Positions 49,703 through 59,045 of a stretch of 64,000 nucleotides of DNA are shown here, piece by piece. How positions within the stretch are numbered: the stretch's first letter is position 1; each line of letters begins with the position of its first letter. A program made the translations under genes and the position numbers. The notes under the pieces are model-generated. The model did not search any database. It was given only the letters and a program-made list of their open reading frames with translations, and was not told the origin of the DNA. This stretch comes from CAYJAY01 sp964368445 (GTDB lineage Bacteria > Bacillota > Clostridia > Oscillospirales > Ruminococcaceae). Where the stretch lies: the NCBI GenBank assembly GCA_964368445.1, contig CAYJAY010000002.1:62001-126000 (forward strand), written 5' to 3'.

Positions 49703-50881
49703 TTAAGCTTGAACGGCCTTTTTTAGTTGTTCTACCTTATCTGTTTGTTCAAATTTAACCGAAAGTTCCTCTCTTCCTATGTGTCCGTAGGCGGCAAGTT
49801 GTTTATAGATTGGTTTTAATAAATCAAGTTGTTCGATTATTCCGGACGGAGTAAGGTCGAAAACCTCTTTAACTGCTTTTTCGATAGCGGTTTGTTCTAC
49901 CGTCTCGGTTCCGTATGTCTCGACAAATACCGACACGGGAGAAGCAACCCCGATTGCATACGCAAGTTGAACTTCGCAACGCGAAGCAAGCTTTGCCGCT
50001 ACGATATTTTTCGCAACATAACGCGCCATGTACGCCGCCGAACGGTCTACTTTTGTCGGATCTTTTCCGCTAAATGCTCCGCCGCCGTGGCTTGCCGCTC
50101 CGCCATAGGTGTCTACAATTATCTTGCGTCCTGTAAGGCCACAATCCCCTTCGGGACCGCCCGTAACAAAACGGCCTGTCGGGTTAATTAAAAACTTTGT
50201 GTTGTCGTCTAACATCTCTTGTGGAAGGGCTGGAATGATTACCTTTTCTTTTATATCTTTTCGTAAAACTTTAATATCAATGTCTGCGGAGTGTTGAGTA
50301 CTTACAACCACTGTGTCTATTCTTTTTGGTTTTCCGTCTTGATATTCTACGGTAACTTGGCTTTTGCCGTCGGGACGAAGATACGAAAGAGTTCCGTTTT
50401 TTCTGACCTCGGTCAACTTTTTAGTCACGGCGTGCGCCGAACTAATTGAGAGGGGCATAAGTTCTTTTGTTTCCTCGCTTGCATAACCGAACATCATTCC
50501 TTGGTCGCCAGCACCCAAAGACTGTTGTTTGTTTTGCTCTTTTGTTTCAAGCGAGCTATCGACACCCATCGCTATGTCGGGAGATTGTTTTACAATGTTG
50601 GTTATAATCTCGACGCTGTCCGCATTAAAGCTTTCATCCTTGTCGGTATAACCTATCTCTCGCACCGTTTCTCGAACGATAGCTTTGATATCCGGCTTCG
50701 CGGTTGAGGTTATCTCTCCCGCTACAACGATCATTCCGCTTTTTGCAAGCGTTTCACAAGCCACCCTCGAGTTGCTATCTTCTGAAAGATAAGCGTCAAG
50801 TATTGCATCGGAAATTTTGTCGCAAACTTTGTCTGGGTGTCCTTCTGTTACCGATTCTGAAGTAAAGTAATAACGTTTCAT
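49703..50881 (-). CDS. metK: S-adenosylmethionine synthase
   Basis: 392 residues. SESVTEGHPDKVCDKISDA at the N-terminus, GAGDQGMMFGYA, and GGGAFSGKDPTKVDRSAAY, with the usual catalytic His, Lys and Asp. It makes SAM from methionine and ATP. GGAG precedes the ATG at 50881. The leader contains a SAM-I riboswitch and terminator, so rising SAM should stop transcription before the gene. Confidence 0.98.
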   Translation of the reverse strand: MKRYYFTSESVTEGHPDKVCDKISDAILDAYLSEDSNSRVACETLAKSGMIVVAGEITSTAKPDIKAIVRETVREIGYTDKDESFNADSVEIITNIVKQSPDIAMGVDSSLETKEQNKQQSLGAGDQGMMFGYASEETKELMPLSISSAHAVTKKLTEVRKNGTLSYLRPDGKSQVTVEYQDGKPKRIDTVVVSTQHSADIDIKVLRKDIKEKVIIPALPQEMLDDNTKFLINPTGRFVTGGPEGDCGLTGRKIIVDTYGGAASHGGGAFSGKDPTKVDRSAAYMARYVAKNIVAAKLASRCEVQLAYAIGVASPVSVFVETYGTETVEQTAIEKAVKEVFDLTPSGIIEQLDLLKPIYKQLAAYGHIGREELSVKFEQTDKVEQLKKAVQA

Positions 50882-50920
50882 TTTTTTGCTCCTATAACAA
50901 ATATGATTTTTTTACATAAC

Positions 50921-50949
50921 AAAAAATCGCCCGACATATGCCAAGCGAT
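50921..50949 (-). terminator. Riboswitch-controlled terminator ahead of metK
   Basis: A 10-bp stem including G-U pairs (50926-50935 with 50940-50949, 4-nt loop) followed by a run of U on the minus strand (50921-50926). It lies directly after the SAM-I aptamer and is the expected off-state structure. Confidence 0.88.
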
Positions 50950-50956
50950 AAAAAAA

Positions 50957-51080
50957 CCTTATCTGCCGGCAACTGCCGAAGGATTTAGCACCTTGTATTT
51001 TTTTGTGAAGCTTGCAAACTTCACAATATACAGGTTGCCGGGTTTCACAGGGCCTTTTCCCTCCACCACTCTTGATAAAG
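50957..51080 (-). ncRNA. SAM-I riboswitch (S box)
   Basis: The minus strand shows the S-box aptamer in order: CTTTATCAAGAG, GGTGGAGGGAAAAGGCCC (P1/P2 and kink-turn region), TGTGAAACCCGGCAACC, a variable P3 arm, AAGGTGCTAAATCC, and the closing GGCAGATAAGG. The two outer strands pair to form P1. It controls metK through the terminator at 50921-50949. Confidence 0.95.
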
Positions 51081-51103
51081 ATGACTATTTAATTGTTATT
51101 GAT

Positions 51104-51131
51104 ATTATAACACATTTTAAGATATTGTCAA
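51104..51131 (-). promoter_or_regulatory. Promoter of the metK riboswitch transcript
   Basis: On the minus strand TTGACA (51126-51131) and TATAAT (51104-51109) with a 16-bp spacer and a TG extended -10. Transcription would begin about 20 bases before the aptamer. Confidence 0.8.
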
Positions 51132-51137
51132 CGTCTT

Positions 51138-52397
51138 TTAAACATCAAACGACACAGTATGTGTAACGAGCTTCAACAAAGTTTTTTCAAACGTTAATTT
51201 CGCAACAGAATTAATCGCAACCACAGGATACCGGCCAATTTCGGTGTCTTCTGCCAAAACTATTACTTCCCCAACTTGAGTTCCTTTTTCAATTGGTGCG
51301 TTTACGCTGTCAACCAAAACCGCCTCGCAACTAATCGTGTCTTTAGTTCCTTTTTTCAAAAGAAGCTCCGACGGAAGTTTTGCTTCAAACTCAACAAATT
51401 CCTGTTCCCCCAAAATAACTTTTATGTGTTCCGGAAGTCCTTGTTCGATAGATAGCTTTGCAATTTCATAATTAGCAAAACCATAGTCCAAAAGATTTGT
51501 TGCATCTGCGTTTCTAAGCGTCGAACTGTCTGCCCCAAGAACAACCGCTATTAGCTCCATGTCATCTTTAATCGCCGACACAGCAACGCATACTCCGGCA
51601 AGACTTGTCGTTCCTGTTTTAACCCCTGTAACCCCATCATACTGTTTAAGCAGTTTGTTGGTGTTTACAAGTTGGGTTTCGCCACCACGCAATTCCTCTG
51701 TCCACATCGAGGTGTATTCCCTTAAATACTCATGTGTCAAAAGCTCGCGAGCCATCTTGGCGGCGTCTCTTGCAGAAGAGATATGTCCCTCCTCGTCAAG
51801 TCCGTTTGAGTTTTTAAACGTCGTGTCGGTCATTCCGAGAAGCTTTGCTTTTTTGTTCATCTCGACAACAAACGCATCCTCTGTTCCCGACACAAACTCG
51901 GCAAGCGCAACAGCGGCATCGTTAGCCGAACCAATCGCAACCGCTTTCATCAGTTCATCCACCGTGAACTGTTCCCCTTCTTCAAGCCATATTTGTGATC
52001 CACCCATCCACGAGGCATGTGCGCTCGCGGTTACAACCGATTCTTTTGTTATCTTTCCGCTTTCAAGCGCTTCTGACACAAGTATCATCGTCATAACCTT
52101 AGTTATCGAGGCTATCGGCCTTTGTTGGTCGGAATTGTATTCATACAAAACTTCCCCCGTCGCCCCATCAATTAAAATTGCGGCTTTACTGTTGAGGTTG
52201 AAGTCCGGCACTTCTTCTTCTGTTCCTACCATCGTTTGGATAACGTTAATAGGATTGTCGAGCGCCCCTGTCACCTCGTAAAAACTATCGTTGTCGATAG
52301 TTTTTACTATATCGTATTGAATAGCACTAACTGCCGGAACAAAAACGATGCACACCATCAGCACCACGCTTAAAAATATAGATATTGTTTTTTTCAA
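51138..52397 (-). CDS. D-alanyl-D-alanine carboxypeptidase (DacF-like)
   Basis: 419 residues with a signal peptide (about 1-24), a serine peptidase S11 domain (about 65-310) and a C-terminal beta-sandwich (about 320-415). Catalytic motifs: SITKVMT (Ser-x-x-Lys), GSANDAAVALAE (SxN) and VKTGTT (KTG). It trims the terminal D-Ala of peptidoglycan stem peptides and so sets cross-linking. In Bacillus dacF is a sporulation gene; whether this one is sporulation-specific or housekeeping is not clear. It is convergent with nothing close and divergent from mtaB. Confidence 0.92.
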   Translation of the reverse strand: MKKTISIFLSVVLMVCIVFVPAVSAIQYDIVKTIDNDSFYEVTGALDNPINVIQTMVGTEEEVPDFNLNSKAAILIDGATGEVLYEYNSDQQRPIASITKVMTMILVSEALESGKITKESVVTASAHASWMGGSQIWLEEGEQFTVDELMKAVAIGSANDAAVALAEFVSGTEDAFVVEMNKKAKLLGMTDTTFKNSNGLDEEGHISSARDAAKMARELLTHEYLREYTSMWTEELRGGETQLVNTNKLLKQYDGVTGVKTGTTSLAGVCVAVSAIKDDMELIAVVLGADSSTLRNADATNLLDYGFANYEIAKLSIEQGLPEHIKVILGEQEFVEFEAKLPSELLLKKGTKDTISCEAVLVDSVNAPIEKGTQVGEVIVLAEDTEIGRYPVVAINSVAKLTFEKTLLKLVTHTVSFDV

Positions 52398-52542
52398 TTA
52401 AACACCCCCTGCTTTTAACAAATTGTATGCGACTTTATATGTTTTAATACTTAAATTTTTATAACTTGTCTTTGAAACGTTTTTTAAGTATAATTCAATA
52501 AGGATATTTAATTCACTGTAAATAAAGGGAAACAGATATAAA

Positions 52543-53832
52543 ATGAAGATATATTATCAGACATTCGGTTGTAAGGTTAACAGCTTTGAAACCTCTGCCG
52601 TTATAAAACTCTTAACGGAGCACGGGTTTGATACAACCGAAACCAAGGAAATCGCCGACATAGTTTTTGTCAACTCGTGTACAGTTACCGAAACGGGCGA
52701 CAACAAGGTTAAAAAATTCATGCGTGGCGTTAAATCTCAAAACCCCAACACAATTGTTATACTTAGCGGCTGTTTTCCACAAGCCGACCCGGCGTTAGCT
52801 AGCGAGATAAAGGAAGCCGACATAATCTGTGGAAACAAAAATAGAAAAGATCTTCCAAACCTGTTAAACAGATTTTTAAAACAACAAAATCGCATAGTGG
52901 AGATACCGACCCATTCACAAGGCGACCGCTTTGAAACTATCGACAGCCCAATACACGTTAACCACACGAGAGCGTTTATTAAAATCCAAGACGGTTGCGA
53001 CAGGTTTTGCGCTTATTGCATCGTTCCGTATGCAAGAGGGAGCGTTCGTTCACTTTCGCTTGCAGAGATAACGTCTCAAACTCAAAAGCTTTCCAAAGGT
53101 GGATATAAAGAAGTTGTGGTTTCGGGAATTAATCTCTCACGTTATGGAGCCAACACGGGGTTGACCCTCGCGGACGCTATTGAGACGATTTCCAAGGTGG
53201 ACGGAATTTCAAGAATTCGCTTAGGTTCGCTTGAACCGGATCTTTTAACCGACAGTATCTTGTCTCGATTAAGCATGATAGAAAAAATTTGTCCGTCGTT
53301 TCATCTATCTTTGCAAAGCGGTTCAGACGAAACGCTTAAACGCATGAAAAGAAGATACAATACAAACGAGTTTGTCGCTGTCAAACAAAAACTTGAACAA
53401 CTTTTCATCAACCCAACATTCACAACCGATATCATAGTTGGGTTTCCGGGTGAAACGGAACAAGAATTTAACGAAAGCTTGAATTTTGTTCTGTCGCAAA
53501 AATTTTTAAAGGTTCATGTGTTTCCTTATTCAAAACGAAAAGGAACCGCTGCGGCGGAGTATGACGGACAGATTTCGGAAGACATTAAAAAGAAACGCGC
53601 AAAGATTATGGGCGAAAGGTGTGAAAATGTTCGAAACGAAATCATTAAAAGTTACGATGGGAAAACGGTTGAAGTTTTAACCGAAAAGAAATCTAGCGAC
53701 GGCAGTTTTTCCGGTTACAGTACGCAATATATTCCAATAAAAGTGTGTCGAAGAGGGGTTTGTTCAAACCAAGTGATAGTTGGAACTGTTTCGATTTTTG
53801 ATGATGATGTTTTGAAACTTCGTCTTGATTAA
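52543..53832 (+). CDS. mtaB: tRNA t6A37 methylthiotransferase MtaB
   Basis: 429 residues. UPF0004 domain (GCKVNSFETSAV, VNSCTVTETG, SGCFPQ) with three cysteines for one Fe-S cluster, a radical SAM domain with CDRFCAYC (Cys-x3-Cys-x2-Cys) and YARGSVRSL, and a C-terminal TRAM region. It adds a methylthio group to N6-threonylcarbamoyladenosine at tRNA position 37. The GCKVNSFE start is typical of MtaB rather than MiaB. A single-gene unit ending in a hairpin at 53834. Confidence 0.94.
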   Translation: MKIYYQTFGCKVNSFETSAVIKLLTEHGFDTTETKEIADIVFVNSCTVTETGDNKVKKFMRGVKSQNPNTIVILSGCFPQADPALASEIKEADIICGNKNRKDLPNLLNRFLKQQNRIVEIPTHSQGDRFETIDSPIHVNHTRAFIKIQDGCDRFCAYCIVPYARGSVRSLSLAEITSQTQKLSKGGYKEVVVSGINLSRYGANTGLTLADAIETISKVDGISRIRLGSLEPDLLTDSILSRLSMIEKICPSFHLSLQSGSDETLKRMKRRYNTNEFVAVKQKLEQLFINPTFTTDIIVGFPGETEQEFNESLNFVLSQKFLKVHVFPYSKRKGTAAAEYDGQISEDIKKKRAKIMGERCENVRNEIIKSYDGKTVEVLTEKKSSDGSFSGYSTQYIPIKVCRRGVCSNQVIVGTVSIFDDDVLKLRLD

Positions 53833-53833
53833 C

Positions 53834-53877
53834 AAAAAATCAGAGGGTAAACACAGATGTTTTCCCTCTGATTTTTT
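53834..53877. terminator. Bidirectional terminator after mtaB
   Basis: Arms of 14 bp (53834-53847 and 53864-53877) with further pairing within the loop; A-run on one side and T-run on the other so it works for both convergent genes (mtaB and the ABC ATPase). Confidence 0.9.
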
Positions 53878-53891
53878 CTATTAATTTAAAA

Positions 53892-55154
53892 TTATTTTTT
53901 TATTTTTATATCCTCGAGTTTTACATGGCCGAACGTCGTGTGTAGCCATTTAAGGTCAACATTGTTTTCCTCCATGTTAAAATATATGCTAGTATCTGGT
54001 ACATCACAAAACACGGGCGCCCCGTTTTCGTCTTTCCTCAACAGCCTCGGATGGATATAATATGCCCCCGGGGCAATTCCTTTGGTGTCGATTTCAAGTT
54101 CTAGGTTGTTTTTGACATTAACTTCTTTATATTCTAAACGCTTTGTAAAAGCTGTACCTGTCGAAACCCCATCTATATAGCGCACATCAACGGTAAATCT
54201 GAAATCTAAATCGGGTTCAAGCGGTTCCCAAACAAGCTTAAGTTTGATCTTTTCTCCGACAAAAAAGTTCATCGACTTTCTTTCAAAAAAGTCCATTATA
54301 TGAATTTTTCCACCTTCGGTTTTAATATATCTTCTTATATCGGAAAAATCAAAATAGTTTCCGCCAATATTCCCCGTTACCATATAATGTTTAATACCGG
54401 TGTCAACATCGCCGTCATATATGACTTCGCCCTTTTTAAGAACGATACATCGGTTGCAAAACTGTCTTATAAACTGCATGTTATGACTTACGAAAAGGAT
54501 AGTCTTTCCGCCTTGGTTTGCGATTTCGTTCATCTTCGCAATGCATTTTTGTTGAAACTTTGCGTCACCTACCGCCAAAACCTCGTCCATTATTATAAGA
54601 TTACTATCAAGATGTGCCGCGACAGAAAACGCAAGTTTGACAAACATTCCGCTCGAATATCTTTTGACAGGTGTGTCGATAAACTTGCCGCATTCCGAAA
54701 ATTCTATTATCTCGTCAAGTTTTCCATCTATCTCGGTTTTAGTCATCCCAAGAATAGTGCCGCTAAGATATATGTTTTCTCGCCCTGTCATCTCGGCGTT
54801 GAACCCTGTCCCAACCTCAAGCATGCTTGCGACTCGTCCGTCATATCCAAACTCGCCGCCTGTCGGGGTGGTTATTCGGCAGATAAGTTTCAAAAGTGTA
54901 GATTTTCCGGCACCGTTTTCGCCGATAATTCCGATTTTGTCTCCGTGGAACGCTTCAAACGACACGTTGTTAAGCGCCAAAAAACGTTTGCCCATGTCGT
55001 TTGGGTCTTGCCCAATAGCCAGAGTAGGGTCTTGTTTTTTTCGAACCCTCGCCCACCACGATTTAAGGTCATCCGCAAGCGTGCCTTTTCCATATTCGCC
55101 GATTTTATATTCTTTTGTAAGGTTTTTAACCTGTAGAGATATCTGTTTATCCAT
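53892..55154 (-). CDS. ABC transporter ATPase for polysaccharide export (Wzt/TagH-like)
   Basis: 420 residues. The N-terminal half is an ABC ATPase with GIIGENGAGKST, the RYSSGMFVKLAFS signature and LIIMDEVLAVGD. The C-terminal half (about 245-420) is a beta-rich Wzt-type domain that binds the non-reducing end or chain terminus of the exported glycan. It drives export of a lipid-linked polymer through the next permease. It is the last gene of the glycan locus. AAAGGA lies 12 nt upstream of the ATG. Confidence 0.92.
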   Translation of the reverse strand: MDKQISLQVKNLTKEYKIGEYGKGTLADDLKSWWARVRKKQDPTLAIGQDPNDMGKRFLALNNVSFEAFHGDKIGIIGENGAGKSTLLKLICRITTPTGGEFGYDGRVASMLEVGTGFNAEMTGRENIYLSGTILGMTKTEIDGKLDEIIEFSECGKFIDTPVKRYSSGMFVKLAFSVAAHLDSNLIIMDEVLAVGDAKFQQKCIAKMNEIANQGGKTILFVSHNMQFIRQFCNRCIVLKKGEVIYDGDVDTGIKHYMVTGNIGGNYFDFSDIRRYIKTEGGKIHIMDFFERKSMNFFVGEKIKLKLVWEPLEPDLDFRFTVDVRYIDGVSTGTAFTKRLEYKEVNVKNNLELEIDTKGIAPGAYYIHPRLLRKDENGAPVFCDVPDTSIYFNMEENNVDLKWLHTTFGHVKLEDIKIKK

Positions 55155-55211
55155 CTATATGAATAATCCTTTCCAACTTGTCTTGCACAAAGTCAAGCTT
55201 TAACAAGATGT

Positions 55212-56060
55212 TTATACAACGTCGATAAAACTTTTCTCGACCTTGTTAAACCTTTGAACCCCAAACATAAATATTATTAACGTCACTATAATCGAGATGC
55301 CCCAAAACAGATAGTCTATCTCTCCCCCTGAATTAAGCAACGAGTTGCGGAATATCTCGATAGGCATTGACAACGGGTTAAGCTTTATTGCGATCCCTCC
55401 AAGTCCGCTGAAAAGCGACACAGGGTATACCACCGGAGAAACATACATCCAAAGTTGGGTCAAAACCCCAAAAACAAAAACCAAATCGCGATACTTCGCG
55501 GTAATCGACGAGATCAAAAGCCCCATTCCCATAGCAAGCACACCGATTTGCAACAAAACTACCGGTAAGAGCAGTATATATATATTGGGTGAAATCTTTG
55601 TTCCCATCAAAAGAAATCCGACATAAAACGATGCAAAAAGAAAAAGTTGCACCAAAAAATTAATAAAAGTTGTGCACACCCTTGATATAGGAACGGTTAA
55701 CCTTGGAAAATACACCTTTCCAAAAACTCCGGCATTCCCAAGAAGTGTGTTTGCCGATTCGTTTAAGCTCATTAGGAAAAAATTCCATATAATATTTCCC
55801 GACATGTAAAACAAAAATTGTGGCGTTCCGTCGGTCGAAACGCCTGCCAGTTGGCCAAAAACAAACGTAAATATTAACGTCGTGATAATCGGGTTAATGA
55901 CTATCCAAGCAGGACCCAAAATAGTTTGTTTATAAAGCGCTGTAAAGTTTCGTTTGGTTGAAAAAACTATCAAGTCTTTATATTTAAAAAGTTCTTTTAT
56001 GTTTATCGGGCTTTTATTTTCCTTTGAAGTTACCGTTGTTTCAAATTTATAATCGAGCAA
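55212..56060 (-). CDS. ABC-2 polysaccharide exporter permease (Wzm/TagG-like)
   Basis: 282 residues with about six membrane spans and the ABC-2 patterns VFSTKRNFTALYKQTILGPAW and GLGGIAIKLNPLSMPIEIFR. It forms the membrane channel with the adjacent ATPase. Starts with TTG at 56060 (AGGTAGGG, 7-nt spacer). 57 bp separate it from the ATPase gene. Confidence 0.92.
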   Translation of the reverse strand: MLDYKFETTVTSKENKSPINIKELFKYKDLIVFSTKRNFTALYKQTILGPAWIVINPIITTLIFTFVFGQLAGVSTDGTPQFLFYMSGNIIWNFFLMSLNESANTLLGNAGVFGKVYFPRLTVPISRVCTTFINFLVQLFLFASFYVGFLLMGTKISPNIYILLLPVVLLQIGVLAMGMGLLISSITAKYRDLVFVFGVLTQLWMYVSPVVYPVSLFSGLGGIAIKLNPLSMPIEIFRNSLLNSGGEIDYLFWGISIIVTLIIFMFGVQRFNKVEKSFIDVV

Positions 56061-56144
56061 ATTTTAACCCTACCTTTCCTGTTGGTTGCTGTGTTGTGCC
56101 AAAGTATTATAACAGTATATTAATTGAAAAGTCAAACAAAGCGT

Positions 56145-57068
56145 CTATTCCGGTTCGTCCTTATTGTCGATTAAAACAAACTCTTTTGGCATCATATTTG
56201 AAACAAAGTCACGGTCTTCCTTCATAAAATGAACAGGGGCTACCACTGTTTTATTTGGATTATCGTTTAAAATAGCCGCCCAAAGGCTAAACGTGCTGTT
56301 GGCTATTATGTTATGTTTACAAAGCGACATCAGTTGCATATCGATATAGTTTTTGTCGCCAAAATTTCCGTCGATATACGTTGCGTTGTCAAATCCCAAG
56401 TTTTTTTTACACCACTCTATGTCGTCCGAAAAAACAAAAAGTTCAAGATCTTTTTTGTTCTCTCTTTCTTTAATAATATCAAGAGCTTTGCTGTAATATT
56501 TTTTTCCAAGCGCATAATAAAGCCCGACATATTTAAGATAGTCTCCGCGTCTAACATGGATACCAACTGAAGTTGAAGCTTTAATCTTGTCCGCTATCTT
56601 TTGATTTTCTGGGTCTAGTGGAAGTTTAAACGTGAAATCTTTTTTAACCTCGTCGATAACATCGTCGTAATGGCTTACATACTGCCAAGCACCCTTTAGA
56701 TATCCATGGGTCAAATATTGATATTGTTTGGAAAAAATCTCATCTTTTGAAAACATAGCCTCTTCATAGTTGGTTGTATAAACCGTATTAAAAAGACGCA
56801 TAATTCCTTTTTTTGTTTTTCCAAAAGCCGGCATAAGCCTTGCAAATTTAACGTCGAAAACGTTTGCATACCTACACTTTACGTTGAAAAGCCGCTCTAA
56901 CATAAAACCATTTTTATTGTATTTGTCGTCCGAAAAAACGCTCATACAGTTTTTTTCGTGATCCTCTATGTCAACCCGTACGTTTACCCCTTTTTTTTGA
57001 TAACTTTTAAAAAGACAGTATTGAAACATCTGGTTTCCAAGCCCATACATAATCTTTATAACAACCAT
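56145..57068 (-). CDS. GT11 family glycosyltransferase I (fucosyltransferase-like)
   Basis: 307 residues. Alpha-1,2-fucosyltransferase (GT11) fold: GLGNQMFQYCLFKSYQKKG at the start, VGIHVRRGDYLKY as the HxRRGD donor motif, and NSTFSLWAAILND. It transfers a sugar, most often fucose, from a GDP donor to a galactose hydroxyl on the growing glycan. It is one of three tandem paralogues. GAAAGGG precedes the ATG. GDP-sugar synthesis genes are not in the window. Confidence 0.92.
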   Translation of the reverse strand: MVVIKIMYGLGNQMFQYCLFKSYQKKGVNVRVDIEDHEKNCMSVFSDDKYNKNGFMLERLFNVKCRYANVFDVKFARLMPAFGKTKKGIMRLFNTVYTTNYEEAMFSKDEIFSKQYQYLTHGYLKGAWQYVSHYDDVIDEVKKDFTFKLPLDPENQKIADKIKASTSVGIHVRRGDYLKYVGLYYALGKKYYSKALDIIKERENKKDLELFVFSDDIEWCKKNLGFDNATYIDGNFGDKNYIDMQLMSLCKHNIIANSTFSLWAAILNDNPNKTVVAPVHFMKEDRDFVSNMMPKEFVLIDNKDEPE

Positions 57069-57084
57069 TATTCTTACCCTTTCG

Positions 57085-58008
57085 CTAGCTATAACTGCTG
57101 TCGCTGTTGTCTATTAAAACAAATTCTTTTGGCATAGTTTTTGAAAGCAGATCGTAATCTTTTTTTACATAATGCTTTGGTGAAACAACGATCTTTTGTT
57201 TGTTATCGTTGAGAAGTGCTGCCCAAAGACTAAACGTGCTGTTTGCTATTATGTTGTGTTTACAAAGAGACATTAGCTGCATGTCGATGTAGTTTTTATC
57301 TCCATAATTTCCGTCGACATAATGTGCATCTTTTAACCCTAAATTCTCTTTACACCATGTGACATCATCGGAAAAAACAAATATCTCGATATCTTTGTTT
57401 TTTTCTCGTATTATATCTAACGCCTCATTGTAGTATTTTTTGCCAAGGCTGTAAAAATGGTCTGTATAACTTAGATAGTCGCCTCTTCGCACATGAATTG
57501 AAACCGAATTTGTCGCAGCTATCTTTTGGGCGGTTTGTTTGTTCTTTTCGTCAAGCGGATTTTTAAAACAAAAATCTTTCTTAATTTGATCTAAAACATC
57601 AAAGTAATGTTCGGGATACTGCCAATATCCAAACAAAAGACCGTGTTTAAGTTGTTGATATTTTTTTGAAAGTATCTCTTCGTTTGAGAACATAAGCTCT
57701 TTATAGTTTGTTGTCGAAACCGTGTTAAACGCCCGCATTTCGCCTCGTTTCGCCCCCAAAAAAACTGATGGCATATTTTTTGCAAAACATCGGTCAAACT
57801 TTGAAGCATAGACACATTTTACATTAAAAAGATCTTCCAACATATATCCGGTTTGGTTATATCTCTCGTCGGAAAACGGGCGTATGCTGTTAATTCCATA
57901 ACCGCTCACATCAAGCTTTATATTAACGCCTTTTTTTTGATATGTTTTAAAAAGACAGTATTGAAACATCTGGTTTCCAAGCCCACCCGTCATCGAAATC
58001 ACAACCAT
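57085..58008 (-). CDS. GT11 family glycosyltransferase II (fucosyltransferase-like)
   Basis: 307 residues, same architecture as its neighbours: TGGLGNQMFQYCLFKTYQKKG, SIHVRRGDYLSYTDHFYSLG and NSTFSLWAALLNDNKQKIV. It lies 16 bp before paralogue I and 23 bp after paralogue III. The core around HVRRGDYL and the DMQLMSLCKHNIIANSTFSL segment are almost the same in all three; the central regions differ, so acceptor specificities may differ. AAAGGAA precedes the ATG. Confidence 0.92.
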   Translation of the reverse strand: MVVISMTGGLGNQMFQYCLFKTYQKKGVNIKLDVSGYGINSIRPFSDERYNQTGYMLEDLFNVKCVYASKFDRCFAKNMPSVFLGAKRGEMRAFNTVSTTNYKELMFSNEEILSKKYQQLKHGLLFGYWQYPEHYFDVLDQIKKDFCFKNPLDEKNKQTAQKIAATNSVSIHVRRGDYLSYTDHFYSLGKKYYNEALDIIREKNKDIEIFVFSDDVTWCKENLGLKDAHYVDGNYGDKNYIDMQLMSLCKHNIIANSTFSLWAALLNDNKQKIVVSPKHYVKKDYDLLSKTMPKEFVLIDNSDSSYS

Positions 58009-58031
58009 AGATTTTGTTTCCTTTATAATTT

Positions 58032-58949
58032 TTATTCGAGTTCGTCTATGTTATCTATCAAAACAAACTGCTTTGGCAAAACTTTCGACATCAAGTCTCG
58101 TTCCACTTTTAAAAAGTTTTTGGGTGACACAACAACTTTCTGTTTGTTGTCATTTAAAAGAGCCGCCCAAAGGCTAAACGTGCTGTTTGCAATTATGTTG
58201 TGTTTGCAAAGCGACATCAGTTGCATATCGATGTAGTTTTTGTCACCAAAATTCCCGTCAACATAATGTGCGTCTTCTAATCCTAAATTCTCTTTACACC
58301 ACGGTATATCGTCCGAGAACACAAAAAACTCTGCGTCTTTTTGCGTTTGCTTAATTATATCAAAAGCTTTGGTGTAATATTTTTTCCCTAGTATATAAAA
58401 ATGGTCTGAACAACTTAAATAGTCTCCCCGCCTTACGTGAACCGAAACGGAATTTTTAGATTTTATTTTTTGTGCCCAATCCTCGTTTTTTTCGTCGAGT
58501 GGTTTAATAAACGTAAAGTCTTTTTTTATGTCTTCGATAATTTCCATGAAATGAATAGGATGTTGCCAATATCCCCAAAGATGACCATGTTCTATATCAA
58601 GATGTTTTCCTTTAATAATCTCGTCGTCCGAGAAATGCAGTTCGGAATATGCCGTCGTATGAAGTTTATTATAAAACCTTAAATCCCCCTTTTTCATTCC
58701 AAACACAGCCGGGAAATATGTAGTTAAATATATTTCAAATTTATTTGCAAACACACACTTTGTGTCAAAAATTTTATCGATTATAAACCCGCTTTTGTTA
58801 TATCTATTATCCTGTTCCTTGCCCTTACAATCGTTTTCGCATCCCCTTAAATCGAGTTTAACGTTGACGCCTTTTTTTTGAAAAAGTTTAAAAAGCGAAT
58901 ATTCAAACATCTGGTTTCCAAGTCCACCCAACACCTTTATTACAACCAT
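58032..58949 (-). CDS. GT11 family glycosyltransferase III (fucosyltransferase-like)
   Basis: 305 residues. GGLGNQMFEYSLFKLFQKKG, SVHVRRGDYLSCSDHFYILG and NSTFSLWAALLNDNKQKVV. It is closer to paralogue II than to I in the region after the HVRRGD motif (SDHFYILGKKYYTKA against TDHFYSLGKKYYNEA). It is the first of the three in transcription order. GAAAGGA precedes the ATG. Confidence 0.92.
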   Translation of the reverse strand: MVVIKVLGGLGNQMFEYSLFKLFQKKGVNVKLDLRGCENDCKGKEQDNRYNKSGFIIDKIFDTKCVFANKFEIYLTTYFPAVFGMKKGDLRFYNKLHTTAYSELHFSDDEIIKGKHLDIEHGHLWGYWQHPIHFMEIIEDIKKDFTFIKPLDEKNEDWAQKIKSKNSVSVHVRRGDYLSCSDHFYILGKKYYTKAFDIIKQTQKDAEFFVFSDDIPWCKENLGLEDAHYVDGNFGDKNYIDMQLMSLCKHNIIANSTFSLWAALLNDNKQKVVVSPKNFLKVERDLMSKVLPKQFVLIDNIDELE

Positions 58950-59045
58950 TTTTTTATCATCCTTTCTTCAACTAGAATAACCTTTGTTTTGCATTATTGC
59001 CACAACATTTATCTGTACTCGCTTAGTAAAAATCTTGCGTCCTTT

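Noticed and set aside
54300..55136. Open frame of 278 codons on the plus strand
   Set aside because: It lies wholly antisense to the Wzt-like ATPase gene, has no ribosome site and no recognisable domain; a shadow of the real coding frame.
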